A program made the translations under genes and the position numbers. This document shows positions 48,001 to 56,101 of a DNA stretch of 56,219 nt, in pieces. How positions within the stretch are numbered: the first letter of the stretch is position 1; each line of letters starts with the position of its first letter. Below the pieces are notes generated by a model. The model was not told where the DNA came from, searched no databases, and saw only the letters and a list, made by a program, of their open reading frames with translations. Source of the DNA: Acinetobacter terrestris (GTDB lineage: Bacteria > Pseudomonadota > Gammaproteobacteria > Pseudomonadales > Moraxellaceae); assembly GCF_004331155.1 (NCBI RefSeq), contig NZ_SJNZ01000021.1:1-56219 (forward strand). The letters run 5' to 3'.

Positions 48001-48660
48001 TTCACCGCATTACAACAGCGATTAGAGCAGCATCTCGCGGTATTAAAAGCCCAACGAGATGTGTATGACCAGCTCAATTTAAAACTTGAAGTGCATCAGC
48101 AAAATGTGCACAAACTGCAAAAATATGCCGATCAGATTCAAAACATTCAGCAACAGGAACATCGCTGGGGCAAAATTTCAGGCCTGATCGGGGATGCAAA
48201 AGGCAAAGATTTCCGTGATTATGCACAGCAATATAATCTCGACATTCTGGTGGAACATGCCAATCAGCAATTGACCATGTTATCGCAGCGCTATACCCTC
48301 AAGCGTCTGGATCATTCTTTAAGCCTCGCGATTGTCGATCATGACATGGATGGTGAAACCCGTTCGGTTTCTTCACTTTCTGGCGGTGAATCCTTCCTGA
48401 CCGCCCTCGCCTTGTCTTTGGCCATTGCCAATATGGCGTCAGGTTCGATGAAAATTGAATCGCTGTTTATTGATGAAGGTTTTGGGACTTTAGATGCATC
48501 CTCTTTATATATGGTGATGAATGCCTTAGATCAGTTGCAAAGCCAGGGGCGTAAAGTGGTATTGATCTCGCATATTCAGGAAATGCATGAACGCATTCCT
48601 GTGCAGATTCAGGTGAAACCCTTAGGTGCAGGTGCTAGTACCATTCAAGTGGTTGGGTAA
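45064..48660 (+). CDS. sbcC: SbcC ATPase subunit of SbcCD
   Basis: SbcC is the Rad50-like SMC ATPase that drives SbcD. The 1198-residue protein has a Walker A GKTGAGKST (about 38-46), long glutamine-rich coiled coils, the zinc-hook CLVC (Cys596, Cys599) at the midpoint, and a C-terminal ABC signature LSGGESFLTALALSLAIA plus Walker B LFIDEGFG. It is longer than E. coli SbcC (1048) because of the coiled coils, which contain frequent QQ runs. AGGGA precedes the ATG. A convergent terminator follows. Confidence 0.97.
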   Translation: MKILSIRIKNLASLAGEHFIDFESEPLANAGLIAIIGKTGAGKSTILDAMCLALFNQVPRLKGSDGKLVDVDGSELLTNSPLTVLRRGTGHGFAELVFVAQDQKHYLARWEIKRARESATGKLQSVQRHLKCLTDGVVIADKAKAVDASIHKITQLSFEQFTRAVLLAQSEVTAFLKARDNERGALLEYLTNSNIFAKIGEIAFRKTADIEKERKKLEEMLGHIDLISDQELADLQQQHLQIKQQLTQLEQEKTRLELQQQWFEHKHKLEQEIAVKQQYFDAQQLSHQQLSKEREQLQRLEIFSSIRPVVFQQQQCIQAQQQLAPKISQSEQQFLVLETQFEAKKKIYLEAETALKTTQEFEQQHDPALQQVRHCILERDFIGQDFRKANAKLDELKLQKQPLEQQLNASLEHAQQLEHKQAAITQQLQHSQQFSALDHGLDVHLGQLQRFIQPYQNIENSLGNLATARQNFAQQQQQLEQHISQFGNVAALEQQLAAIRQQREQQLAQLNQFSLIEQRLAQWFSDQHEKAAAQSQLNTLSVSLQQQQTQSQQTEQDYQTAKLEREKLQQFLQQQRLLHTENIENLRDNLQSGEACLVCGSTHHPYKEDQSVISKTLFDLQQQQEQQTIELEQAAFKGWQEQQLRLTQLQTEHTQTETRITQLTTKLEATKVALEQLFKLAALQLELEQPQQRLNQEFLAAQTQLKLTLKQAEQQISNMLQASKDQQTLSNQIQEQQHLLESAQTLQTQVNNVFSCLNSAQQQVWQQNTVHTAQQIQQDLQQRFKHLQQLQQLDTDLSAQQQGLQKAQSDLGYLLKQLEETQNAVTELSEKGQHNSKIACSLIFDMTGTQQDKPNDWLKAHDQKRQQQQATYAQLKQQFEQLRQNFETQKNQLNQLKVQQQQHMDGKEKSDTEIQQWLTLHPDFEADQLTQLLLIDSTQEHQIRQQLQQAERMLNEASSALKTMHGQLAEHLKLQPDCDFTALQQRLEQHLAVLKAQRDVYDQLNLKLEVHQQNVHKLQKYADQIQNIQQQEHRWGKISGLIGDAKGKDFRDYAQQYNLDILVEHANQQLTMLSQRYTLKRLDHSLSLAIVDHDMDGETRSVSSLSGGESFLTALALSLAIANMASGSMKIESLFIDEGFGTLDASSLYMVMNALDQLQSQGRKVVLISHIQEMHERIPVQIQVKPLGAGASTIQVVG

Positions 48661-48680
48661 TTTTAAAATCCGAAAGTCAT

Positions 48681-48712
48681 AAAAAAGCCTAGAAGATACT
48701 CTAGGCTTTTAT
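48681..48712. terminator. Bidirectional terminator between sbcC and the thioesterase gene
   Basis: AAAAGCCTAGA pairs perfectly with TCTAGGCTTTT around AGATAC. It sits between two convergent genes and can serve both. Confidence 0.88.
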
Positions 48713-48722
48713 TTGCAAAAAA

Positions 48723-49520
48723 CTATGCCATGGGACGTAAAGTCAGAATCTGTTCACTGCGCCCGAATGGTCCATCAATATCATGCAACACCGAACTGGT
48801 CAGGCCAATGCCGTCGTCCCCATACTGCTGTACGGTTTCCAAGCCCAGCCACTGACCTTGCGGTAAACGGTGCATATGGATCTGCAAATCCAGATTAGGA
48901 AAGCCCCAGCTAAATGGCCAGTCTTGACGTGGCACAATACCATTGGCCGTATCCACCATGCCCATCAAGCGAACAAAATCGCTGGTCGGTTCACCTTCAA
49001 CCATGTCATGCGGTGTTCGCAACCAGACAATCCCCTTACCTGTAAAACGCTCATGACTTCTTGCTTCGATGGACTGAATATATCCACCCGGCCACTGACG
49101 AATCCCTTCCCAGATCGGGGCATTTTCAGGGCCAGCCGCATCTGCATCTTCCAGACCTTTTATCAACTGGCTATTTTGGGTCATCATGCGCCAGGTTCTT
49201 GCGACCACACAGGTTTTACCCCCAGCCATCATTTCTGATTCAATCAGTTCAATGGTCTTGCCCGGGCGAATCACTCGGGTGGTGATACTAAACTCACCTG
49301 CAGGAATCAGACCTAAAATATCCAAACTGATTCGGCCAATGCGCATATCACCACGTGGTAAAAACTGGTCCAATTCCGCACAGATAATTCCGGTCGCTGG
49401 TGCCATATGCTGTTCATGTTCATTCCATGCGCCTTGGGCCAGTATTGTTGATCGGTAATGCGTCGTGACTTTTCCGGTGGTATCGGTATTTCGCCCGATG
49501 AGTTGATAATATGCTGCCAT
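48723..49520 (-). CDS. Acyl-CoA thioesterase-like (TesB-related hot-dog) protein
   Basis: The 265-residue protein has an N-terminal hot-dog half (AELDQFLPRGDMRIGRISLD, RVIRPGKTIELIESEMMAGG) and a second half with LMGMVDTANGI and WGFPNLDLQIHMHRLPQGQW. The pattern matches the TesB-like family with the later domain called thioesterase-like. The product is likely a cytosolic thioester hydrolase. An AGG lies seven bases before the ATG. It is separate from the classical tesB at 25094. Confidence 0.83.
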   Translation of the reverse strand: MAAYYQLIGRNTDTTGKVTTHYRSTILAQGAWNEHEQHMAPATGIICAELDQFLPRGDMRIGRISLDILGLIPAGEFSITTRVIRPGKTIELIESEMMAGGKTCVVARTWRMMTQNSQLIKGLEDADAAGPENAPIWEGIRQWPGGYIQSIEARSHERFTGKGIVWLRTPHDMVEGEPTSDFVRLMGMVDTANGIVPRQDWPFSWGFPNLDLQIHMHRLPQGQWLGLETVQQYGDDGIGLTSSVLHDIDGPFGRSEQILTLRPMA

Positions 49521-49625
49521 AAACTTGCCTATTTCCTTGGTCGAATCAATGGTTTCTATACAGATTATTCCTTTAGCTAGTTCTTCTTGTACTCAACTTT
49601 AGTGGAAAGTTCAATTTTTAAAACA

Positions 49626-49651
49626 AAAACTGAACCCTAAAGTTCAGTTTT
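49626..49651 (-). terminator. Terminator of yggS
   Basis: AAAACTGAAC pairs perfectly with GTTCAGTTTT around CCTAAA, followed on the minus strand by TTGTTTT. Confidence 0.8.
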
Positions 49652-49680
49652 CAAAACGATCAAATGGAGCTGAGTATGGT

Positions 49681-50367
49681 TTAGTTAGAATAATCCCGCG
49701 CGCCGAACAAGGCCGTTCCCACCCGCACCATGGTGGAACCTGCAGCAATCGCCTCAGTCATATCCCCTGACATGCCCATGCTTAAGGTATCCCAGTCTTC
49801 AGGATGCGCATGTTCTTTTTTAACCCTATCAAAAAGTTGCTTCGCATCTGCAAAAGCAGCAGTATTGTTGGGTGCTGGAATCACCATCAAGCCACGCAAT
49901 TTTAGCTGTGGCAGCTGGCTAATACTTTTTACCAGTTCCGCTACTTCATTCGGCTGACATCCATCTTTGCTGTCCTGTGCATCAATATTGACTTGTAGAC
50001 AGATATTCAGCGGTACTTGAGATGCTTCACGCTGACTGGATAAACGCTCGGCAATAATCAAACGATCCACTCCATGCACCCAGGCAAAACTTGCAGCCAA
50101 ATGCTTGGTCTTATTGCGCTGGACATGTCCAATAAAATGCCATTCGATGTCTAAATCATTTAAATTTTCAATTTTATCCAAGGCCTCTTGCAAATAATTT
50201 TCGCCAAATGCACGCTGCCCGGCCTGGTACATTTCGCGTAAGGACTCACTTGGCTGAGTCTTCGAAACAGCCAGTAACTGTACGGTTTCCGGCTCACGCT
50301 GGGCCTGTTTACAGGCATCTTCTATTTGCTGTAAAACTTTATTTCGTGACGCTTGAAGACTATTCAT
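49681..50367 (-). CDS. yggS: PLP homeostasis protein YggS (YBL036C family)
   Basis: YggS/PROSC proteins bind pyridoxal phosphate and balance the free cofactor and amino acid pools. The protein has LLAVSKTQPSESLREM with the PLP-binding lysine, FGENYLQEALDKI, WHFIGHVQRNK, and GMSGDMTEAIAAGSTMVRVG for phosphate binding, followed by FGAR. The ATG at 50367 (MNSLQASRNKVLQQI) gives 228 residues; one seven codons earlier lacks a ribosome site. The gene is divergent from pilT, an arrangement common in proteobacteria. Confidence 0.95.
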   Translation of the reverse strand: MNSLQASRNKVLQQIEDACKQAQREPETVQLLAVSKTQPSESLREMYQAGQRAFGENYLQEALDKIENLNDLDIEWHFIGHVQRNKTKHLAASFAWVHGVDRLIIAERLSSQREASQVPLNICLQVNIDAQDSKDGCQPNEVAELVKSISQLPQLKLRGLMVIPAPNNTAAFADAKQLFDRVKKEHAHPEDWDTLSMGMSGDMTEAIAAGSTMVRVGTALFGARDYSN

Positions 50368-50491
50368 TGACAAGGTTCTCACTTTCATTCATCTTTTTTT
50401 ACTTTCCCTTTAAACTAACTGTTGGTTAAGCTCTGGGAAAGCCTTATTATTCTAACAAAATAAATAACATTTAAATGATCTCGGGGAAATT

Positions 50492-51529
50492 ATGGACATC
50501 ACTGAACTTTTAGCCTTTTCTGCTAAAAATGGGGCGTCAGACTTACACTTATCAGCAGGTATGCCACCACTCATCCGTGTCGATGGCGAAGTCCGTCGTA
50601 TCAACTTACCCGCTTTAGAACATAAAGAAGTACACAAACTTGTGTATGACATCATGAACGATAAACAGCGTCGTGATTTTGAAGAAAAACTTGAAACTGA
50701 TTTTTCTTTTGAAGTACCGGGTGTGGCGCGTTTCCGTGTCAACGCATTTAACCAGAACCGCGGTGCAGGTGCAGTATTCCGTACCATTCCATCAAAGGTA
50801 CTGACCATTGAAGACCTTGGCATGGGTCAAATTTTCAAAGATATTTGTAATTTCCCGCGCGGGATCGTGTTAGTGACTGGACCTACAGGTTCGGGTAAAT
50901 CAACCACGCTTGCTGCAATGATCGACTATATTAACGATAACCGTTATGACCATATTTTAACGGTCGAAGATCCAATCGAATTTGTACACGAATCAAAAAA
51001 ATGTTTGATTAACCAACGTGAAGTGCATCGTGACACGCATGGCTTTAACGAAGCATTACGTTCAGCGCTGCGTGAAGACCCTGACATTATTCTGGTCGGT
51101 GAGATGCGTGACCTTGAAACCATTCGTTTGGCATTGACTGCCGCTGAAACGGGTCATTTGGTCTTCGGTACCCTACATACCACCTCTGCGGCAAAAACCA
51201 TTGACCGTGTGATTGACGTATTCCCGGCAGAAGAAAAAGACATGGTTCGTGCCATGTTGTCTGAATCATTACAAGCTGTAATTTCTCAAACATTATTGAA
51301 GAAAAATGGTGGCGGTCGTGTCGCAGCGCATGAAATCATGATCGGTATTCCTGCCATCCGAAACCTGATCCGTGAAAACAAAGTGGCTCAAATGTATTCT
51401 GCCATTCAAACCGGTGCCAACTACGGTATGACTACGCTGGATCAAAGCCTGAAAACGCTGGTCGCTAAAGGCATTATCAGCCCGCAAACTGCGCGCACCA
51501 TGGCAAAACAACCAGAATCATTCTTATAA
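50492..51529 (+). CDS. pilT: Type IV pilus retraction ATPase PilT
   Basis: PilT depolymerises type IV pili and powers twitching and DNA uptake, which are well known in Acinetobacter. The 345-residue protein has Walker A GPTGSGKST (from about 130), the aspartate-box EDPIEFVHE, AETGHLVFGTLHT, and the C-terminal AIRNLIREN motif needed for retraction. A GGGGAAATT ribosome site precedes the ATG. pilU follows after 25 bases. Confidence 0.98.
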   Translation: MDITELLAFSAKNGASDLHLSAGMPPLIRVDGEVRRINLPALEHKEVHKLVYDIMNDKQRRDFEEKLETDFSFEVPGVARFRVNAFNQNRGAGAVFRTIPSKVLTIEDLGMGQIFKDICNFPRGIVLVTGPTGSGKSTTLAAMIDYINDNRYDHILTVEDPIEFVHESKKCLINQREVHRDTHGFNEALRSALREDPDIILVGEMRDLETIRLALTAAETGHLVFGTLHTTSAAKTIDRVIDVFPAEEKDMVRAMLSESLQAVISQTLLKKNGGGRVAAHEIMIGIPAIRNLIRENKVAQMYSAIQTGANYGMTTLDQSLKTLVAKGIISPQTARTMAKQPESFL

Positions 51530-51554
51530 GTTTAAACGGATTTAGGATCTTATT

Positions 51555-52676
51555 ATGGATTTTAACGACTTACTGAATTTGATGATTCAACAGCAGGCAT
51601 CCGACTTGTTTATTACTGCCGATGTTGAACCGTCTATGAAAATTAATGGTCAGATTGTTCCAATTGCAAAGACCAAGCTGACTGGCGAAATTGTCGGGCA
51701 ACTTTTAAACGCGATTATGAGTGAAAAGCAGCGTAAAGAATTTGCTGAAACGCGCGAATGTAACTTTGCCATCAGTAACCGTGACAAAACTGCCCGTTTC
51801 CGTGTCAGTGCATTTCAACAGCGCGATGAACCCGGTATGGTATTGCGTCGTATTGAAACCGTCATTCCGACCATGGAGGAACTGAAATTACCGCCTATTT
51901 TAAAAGAATTGGCGATGACCAAGCGCGGTATCATTCTGTTCGTGGGTGCGACAGGCACAGGTAAATCCACTTCTTTAGCATCTATTATTGGCTATCGCAA
52001 CCAGAATTCTAAAGGTCATATCATCACCATTGAGGACCCGATTGAATTTATCCATGAACATGCGGGCTGTATCATTACCCAGCGTGAAGTGGGCATTGAT
52101 ACCGACTCTTTTGAAGTTGCCTTGAAAAATACCCTGCGTCAAGCACCCGACGTCATCTTGATTGGTGAGATTCGTTCGCGTGAAACCATGGATTACGCGA
52201 TTGCCTTTGCTGAAACAGGCCACTTGGTATTTGCCACACTACACGCCAACAATGCCAATCAGGCGATTGACCGGATTATTCACTTCTTTGATGCGGACCG
52301 TCATAACCAATTGTTTATGGATTTGTCACTCAACTTAAAAGCCGTGGTTGCGCAACAACTTATTCCTTCTGTGGATGGGCAGTCTCGTCGTGCAGCAATT
52401 GAAATTTTGATCAACTCGCCGTTAATTGCGGACATGATCCGTAAAGGTGATGTGCATGAAATTAAAGAATTGATGAAACGTTCACGTGAATTGGGGATGC
52501 AAACCTTTGACCAGGCCTTGTTTGACTTGTACAAAGCCAGACAGATTACCTATAAAGATGCTTTGAAACATGCAGACTCACCCAACGATCTGCGTTTACA
52601 AATCAAGTTGTCCGAAGAAGGTGCCGAGCGCTTATTGCATGCAAGTAGCAACATCACCTTTGATGGTCAGGCTTAA
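51555..52676 (+). CDS. pilU: Type IV pilus accessory retraction ATPase PilU
   Basis: PilU supports PilT in pilus retraction. The 373-residue protein has the Walker [10 protein letters not shown] (from about 131), the EDPIEFIHEHAGCIITQREV segment and ETGHLVFATLHANNANQAID. It lacks the PilT AIRNLIRE motif, having a different C-terminus (SEEGAERLLHASSNITFDGQ). AGGATC lies before the ATG. It shares the transcript with pilT; a terminator follows. Confidence 0.97.
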   Translation: MDFNDLLNLMIQQQASDLFITADVEPSMKINGQIVPIAKTKLTGEIVGQLLNAIMSEKQRKEFAETRECNFAISNRDKTARFRVSAFQQRDEPGMVLRRIETVIPTMEELKLPPILKELAMTKRGIILFVGATGTGKSTSLASIIGYRNQNSKGHIITIEDPIEFIHEHAGCIITQREVGIDTDSFEVALKNTLRQAPDVILIGEIRSRETMDYAIAFAETGHLVFATLHANNANQAIDRIIHFFDADRHNQLFMDLSLNLKAVVAQQLIPSVDGQSRRAAIEILINSPLIADMIRKGDVHEIKELMKRSRELGMQTFDQALFDLYKARQITYKDALKHADSPNDLRLQIKLSEEGAERLLHASSNITFDGQA

Positions 52677-52694
52677 CGTTCAAATTTAAATACA

Positions 52695-52727
52695 AAAAAA
52701 ACAGGCTTCAAATCAAGCCTGTTTTTT
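52695..52727. terminator. Bidirectional terminator between pilU and fur
   Basis: ACAGGCTT and AAGCCTGT pair around CAAATC and are flanked by A and T runs of six or more bases. Confidence 0.9.
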
Positions 52728-52746
52728 AACTAATTCTAAGTCAGTA

Positions 52747-53184
52747 TTATTTTTTACGTAATGCCTCTTGGCATTCAGCTGCATCACAATAACCGTATAG
52801 ATTTAAAGAGTGACCTGTCAAAGTGAAGCCATACTTTTCAGCCACTTCATGTTGCTGATGTTCAATCACGTCATTGATGAATTCAACGACTTTGCTGCAA
52901 TTCAGGCAAACAATATGATCGTGGTGATCTTCTTGCATGATTTCAAAAACTGAATGATTGTTTTCAAAATGATGGCGCTGAATAATACCCGCAGCTTCAA
53001 ACTGTGTTAACACGCGGTACACAGTTGCTAAACCGACATCTTCACCTTGTTCAAGTAAAGTTTTATAAATGTCTTCTGCGCTTAAATGGTGTTGTCTTGA
53101 ATTTTCTAGTAATTCCAATATTTTTATTCGTGGAAGCGTAACTTTAAGTCCAGCTTTGCGTAAATCTTGATTTGAAATAGGCAT
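52747..53184 (-). CDS. fur: Ferric uptake regulator Fur
   Basis: Fur represses iron-uptake genes when bound to Fe2+. The 145-residue protein has the N-terminal winged helix (LRKAGLKVTLPRIKILELLE; GLATVYRVLTQFEAAGI), the HHDHIVC metal region, the CLNC pair and a C-terminal GYCDAAEC pair. The start MPISNQDLRKAG is standard. No clear Fur box was found before it, so autoregulation is not shown. It is divergent from bamE, as in many gammaproteobacteria. Confidence 0.97.
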   Translation of the reverse strand: MPISNQDLRKAGLKVTLPRIKILELLENSRQHHLSAEDIYKTLLEQGEDVGLATVYRVLTQFEAAGIIQRHHFENNHSVFEIMQEDHHDHIVCLNCSKVVEFINDVIEHQQHEVAEKYGFTLTGHSLNLYGYCDAAECQEALRKK

Positions 53185-53296
53185 GTAAAAAGGTCTCTCA
53201 ACAAATTTAAAGTTGGAATATGCAACAAAGTTTAGATGCAGTATGATCTATCCGTGGATCAAATGCATCATAATTAATTTGGGATAGTGTAGCAAA

Positions 53297-53695
53297 ATGC
53301 AAAAAATCATGTTGACGTTGTTCGTCACTTCACTGCTCGCAGGCTGTTCGACCTTGGGCGTTTATAAAGTTGATATTCCGCAAGGGACGCCATTAACTCA
53401 AGCACAAGCTTCAAAAATTCAGGTCGGTATGAGTCACCAACAAGTTCGCTTCTTGCTCGGTAGTCCTACAGTTTCAGACCCAATGAATCCTTTACGTTGG
53501 GACTATATCTACAACTATACACCAGGAACTTACGCTAAAAAAGCCAAAATCCCGGCTGCTCACGGTCAACATTTAAGAATTTACTTCGATCAAACAGGGA
53601 CTGTCATCAAGATTGAAGGTCTGGAAACCATTCCAGAATCTCAACCCGGCTTGCCAGGATCAAAAGAAGCGATTCTAAATGCGCCACCACTATAG
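53297..53695 (+). CDS. bamE: Outer membrane assembly lipoprotein BamE (SmpA/OmlA)
   Basis: BamE is a small lipoprotein of the BAM complex that inserts outer membrane proteins. The 132-residue protein has a signal with lipobox LLAGC (MQKIMLTLFVTSLLAGCSTL) and the SmpA/OmlA fold with IQVGMSHQQVRFLLGSPTVS and DPMNPLRWDYIYNY. Placement beside fur is the usual gammaproteobacterial arrangement. A terminator follows. Confidence 0.96.
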   Translation: MQKIMLTLFVTSLLAGCSTLGVYKVDIPQGTPLTQAQASKIQVGMSHQQVRFLLGSPTVSDPMNPLRWDYIYNYTPGTYAKKAKIPAAHGQHLRIYFDQTGTVIKIEGLETIPESQPGLPGSKEAILNAPPL

Positions 53696-53713
53696 CCGCT
53701 TTGAAATAAAAAT

Positions 53714-53736
53714 AAACCCCTCAATGAGGGGTTTTT
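53714..53736. terminator. Terminator between bamE and rnfH
   Basis: AAACCCCTC pairs with GAGGGGTTT around AAT, followed by T bases. It sits between convergent genes. Confidence 0.9.
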
Positions 53737-53740
53737 CTTA

Positions 53741-54064
53741 TCACTTCAATTGTTTAAAGCGATTTCCGCGACAATAAAGTCCGACCGGATTTTCTGCAGC
53801 ACGTTTCCGGCGAATATCCTTCGGATTGATCGTTAATGCACGATAAATCTCGACACGATCACCGGCTTGTAATATTTGATTCGGATCTTGCAACCGCATC
53901 CCAAAAATTCCCAATGCAAGTGGTTCGGGCAAAGCAATTTGTGCCCGAATACCACTTCGTTCAATCGCATCTAAAGCAGTCATACCTGGATGAAAAGGAA
54001 CAGCCAGATGAAACTGTCGATCCTGAGCCGCATACGCCACCCAAACCTGTTGCATCTCGTTCAT
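53741..54064 (-). CDS. rnfH: RnfH family ubiquitin-fold protein
   Basis: RnfH (UPF0125, also RatB) is a small protein of uncertain role. The start at the ATG 54064 (MNEMQQVWVAYAAQDRQFHL) gives 107 residues; an upstream in-frame extension to 54142 lies inside the preceding gene and reads as shadow sequence. Family hallmarks include GMTALDAIERSGI, LGIFGMRLQDPNQILQAGDR and VEIYRALTINPKDIRRKRAA. The ATG overlaps the stop of the transporter gene (TAATG), so the two are likely coupled. Confidence 0.9.
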   Translation of the reverse strand: MNEMQQVWVAYAAQDRQFHLAVPFHPGMTALDAIERSGIRAQIALPEPLALGIFGMRLQDPNQILQAGDRVEIYRALTINPKDIRRKRAAENPVGLYCRGNRFKQLK

Positions 54065-55146
54065 TAGACCAATTGTCCAATGATGGCAATCATCGCCACG
54101 ATGATCGATACAGGCAGTACCACACGCACTGCAATACGCCACAAGTTATAAAATAGCTCATTGCTAAAATTCATGGATTTACGTAAATGGCTAATTTTCA
54201 TGATCCATCCGGCAAAAATAGCATAGATCAAGCAAATCACTAAGCCCCACAGCATGAGTATGGTATTAAAAATTGGGCTGATTGCAGGAATCGCCCAAAC
54301 CAGCACAGCAACCAAAATCACCAGCCATTGAATCGCGATATTCAGTTGACGTTGTAATAATTGTTCACGCGCCATATTGAGTAAAAGTGCAGATGTACTG
54401 ACTACAGCAACTACAAAGGCAAAAACTGGAATTTGAGCATTGGCCGCAAAGAAGCCAAAAGCAACTACTGCCAATAATTGCGCAATCCAGATGGGTAATG
54501 CTATTTTGGTGGCAACATCTTGTTGTTTAAGCGCAGGCAAACTACTTTGCCAGTATAGGCCCATGCCTAAACCGCTCGCCACGAGTGCCAATACGGTCGC
54601 ACTGCCCCACTCGCTAAATTCAACCGGCGTGACTTGCCAAGCAGGCAAAGCCGTTCCCATCACATTGGCCAGAATTAAGGAAGCTAAAACACCGACCACA
54701 CTGAGGATGACAATCATCTTTCGCGGTGCAAATGAAAGTGCAATTGCAACAATCGCCAAGCCAACGAACAACAGATTTGGTGCAATTCCATTAAAAGCAA
54801 AATGACCCAATAACTGGCTTGCATTAGACAGCATGCCGCCTGCCAGGAAAGGAATAAACACAACCGCGAGCCATCCGACTACGCGCCATTTTTGCGATGC
54901 ATCTGCATCACGTGTCAAACTAGACAATGCATTTAACGCTGTGGTTTTTGAGCGTTTCGCCAAGGCAATTTCTAAATAACAGACCGGTAATGCCAAAATA
55001 AGCATAGTACCTAACCATAACAACCAAAAATCAAGTTGACGCTCAACCTGAATTCCGACTATCGGTGCTAATGTGGCAATGATGATAAAAGATAAACAAA
55101 ATGCCATCAGCGGTGATAGCCATCGTGACATAGCATTGTCCTGCAT
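54064..55146 (-). CDS. SNF-type sodium-dependent transporter-like membrane protein
   Basis: The 360-residue protein has about ten membrane segments with LEIALAKRSKTTALNAL after the second, the pattern seen in short bacterial neurotransmitter:sodium symporter (SNF) proteins that carry amino acids. The ATG at 55146 has GGAACGC before it; the frame extends upstream to 55203 but without a ribosome site. Substrate unknown. It is upstream of and overlaps rnfH. Confidence 0.75.
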   Translation of the reverse strand: MQDNAMSRWLSPLMAFCLSFIIIATLAPIVGIQVERQLDFWLLWLGTMLILALPVCYLEIALAKRSKTTALNALSSLTRDADASQKWRVVGWLAVVFIPFLAGGMLSNASQLLGHFAFNGIAPNLLFVGLAIVAIALSFAPRKMIVILSVVGVLASLILANVMGTALPAWQVTPVEFSEWGSATVLALVASGLGMGLYWQSSLPALKQQDVATKIALPIWIAQLLAVVAFGFFAANAQIPVFAFVVAVVSTSALLLNMAREQLLQRQLNIAIQWLVILVAVLVWAIPAISPIFNTILMLWGLVICLIYAIFAGWIMKISHLRKSMNFSNELFYNLWRIAVRVVLPVSIIVAMIAIIGQLV

Positions 55147-55202
55147 GATGCGTTCCTTAAAAAAGTCTTTGGCTATTTTGCCTTTGTCAGGAGGGAAAAT
55201 CA

Positions 55203-55240
55203 AAAAGAAAAAAGCAAACCATCATGCCTAATGATTTGCT
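55203..55240 (-). terminator. Terminator of the bacteriohaemerythrin gene
   Basis: The imperfect stem AGCAAACCATCA/TAATGATTTGCT (55213-55240) is followed on the minus strand by TTTTTTCTTTTT. Confidence 0.75.
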
Positions 55241-55289
55241 GCGCAAGGTTATTATGACTTGTATTTGTTATTATCTGGTTTATTTTTCT

Positions 55290-55745
55290 TTATGAAAAGA
55301 AACGAGCAAACCAGTTTTTACCTGTTTTCTTTTCTTTTTCTTTAATGATGCCCATCATATTTTCTTTTACGGCACCCACATAATCAGCATCATCGTGCTG
55401 AATATGATTAATCAGCCATTTTGAAAGCACTTCATGTAATTCACTTTCAATCGCTTGACCCATTTCAAAACGGTCACGGTAAGATTCAATTTTTTTAATA
55501 AATAAATCATGGACACGTTTATGCGGAACGCGGTATTTATAACCGGCTTCTTCTTGTAAAGACTCTTCAAAGGTAAAATGGGATTGCGTATAATCAATAA
55601 TGTTTTCAAGAATCTGTTTAATACGGGCACGATCCGTATGTTCTACCACATCATTAATTTCATTGATATAATCAAGAATTCGTTTGTGTTGATCGTCAAT
55701 CACATCGATACCAGTATTATATTCCGGAACCCATTTCATTTTCAT
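55290..55745 (-). CDS. Bacteriohaemerythrin (oxygen-binding diiron protein)
   Basis: Haemerythrin binds O2, and sometimes nitric oxide, at a diiron centre. The 151-residue protein has the full ligand set: His in DDQHKRILDY, HFTFEES (HxxxE), HKRVHDLF (HxxxH) and HIQHDDADY (HxxxxD). The ATG at 55745 (MKMKWVPEYNTGIDVIDDQH) has AGGTGG upstream; a GTG at 55754 is an alternative. It stands alone between the transporter and the window edge, with its own terminator. Confidence 0.92.
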   Translation of the reverse strand: MKMKWVPEYNTGIDVIDDQHKRILDYINEINDVVEHTDRARIKQILENIIDYTQSHFTFEESLQEEAGYKYRVPHKRVHDLFIKKIESYRDRFEMGQAIESELHEVLSKWLINHIQHDDADYVGAVKENMMGIIKEKEKKTGKNWFARFFS

Positions 55746-56101
55746 TACGACCACCTATAAAATATATATGATTCATCACATAAATTCATAATATATTGAT
55801 TTTTAACAAATAAAAATGAACCAAAACAGTTGGTTTTAAAGAAAATCCATATAAAACAATATAACCCAATGATATGTAATGATTTAATTACAAAGACCAA
55901 CCAAAAGAATAAAGTATTTTTTAACCAAAATAATTTCCCAAGGTTATTATTAAGAATAAAAATATTACTTTAAATCTCATTAAATGATTAAAAATAAAAT
56001 ACTTAAATTAACCCGAATCGCGGATAAGAAATTGACTTGAAAAATAAGAAGACTAGAGCCATCAGTTGAGTTACCACACCAAACTCACAACTCTAGTCCT
56101 C
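55746..56101. other. AT-rich intergenic region and left end of an IS
   Basis: The first 300 bases are very AT-rich with one small hairpin (AACCAA/TTGGTT, 55819-55835) and no gene. From about 56035 the sequence becomes IS-like: GACTAGAG (56050-56057) and CTCTAGTC (56091-56098) are inverted copies flanking the transposase start. Confidence 0.55.

Noticed and set aside
53185..53296. Fur box before fur/bamE
   Set aside because: GATAATGATAATCATTATC-like symmetry was not found; only loose AT-rich matches exist.
54065..54142. Longer N-terminus for RnfH
   Set aside because: It lies wholly inside the transporter gene and includes no RnfH features; the TAATG overlap marks the real start.
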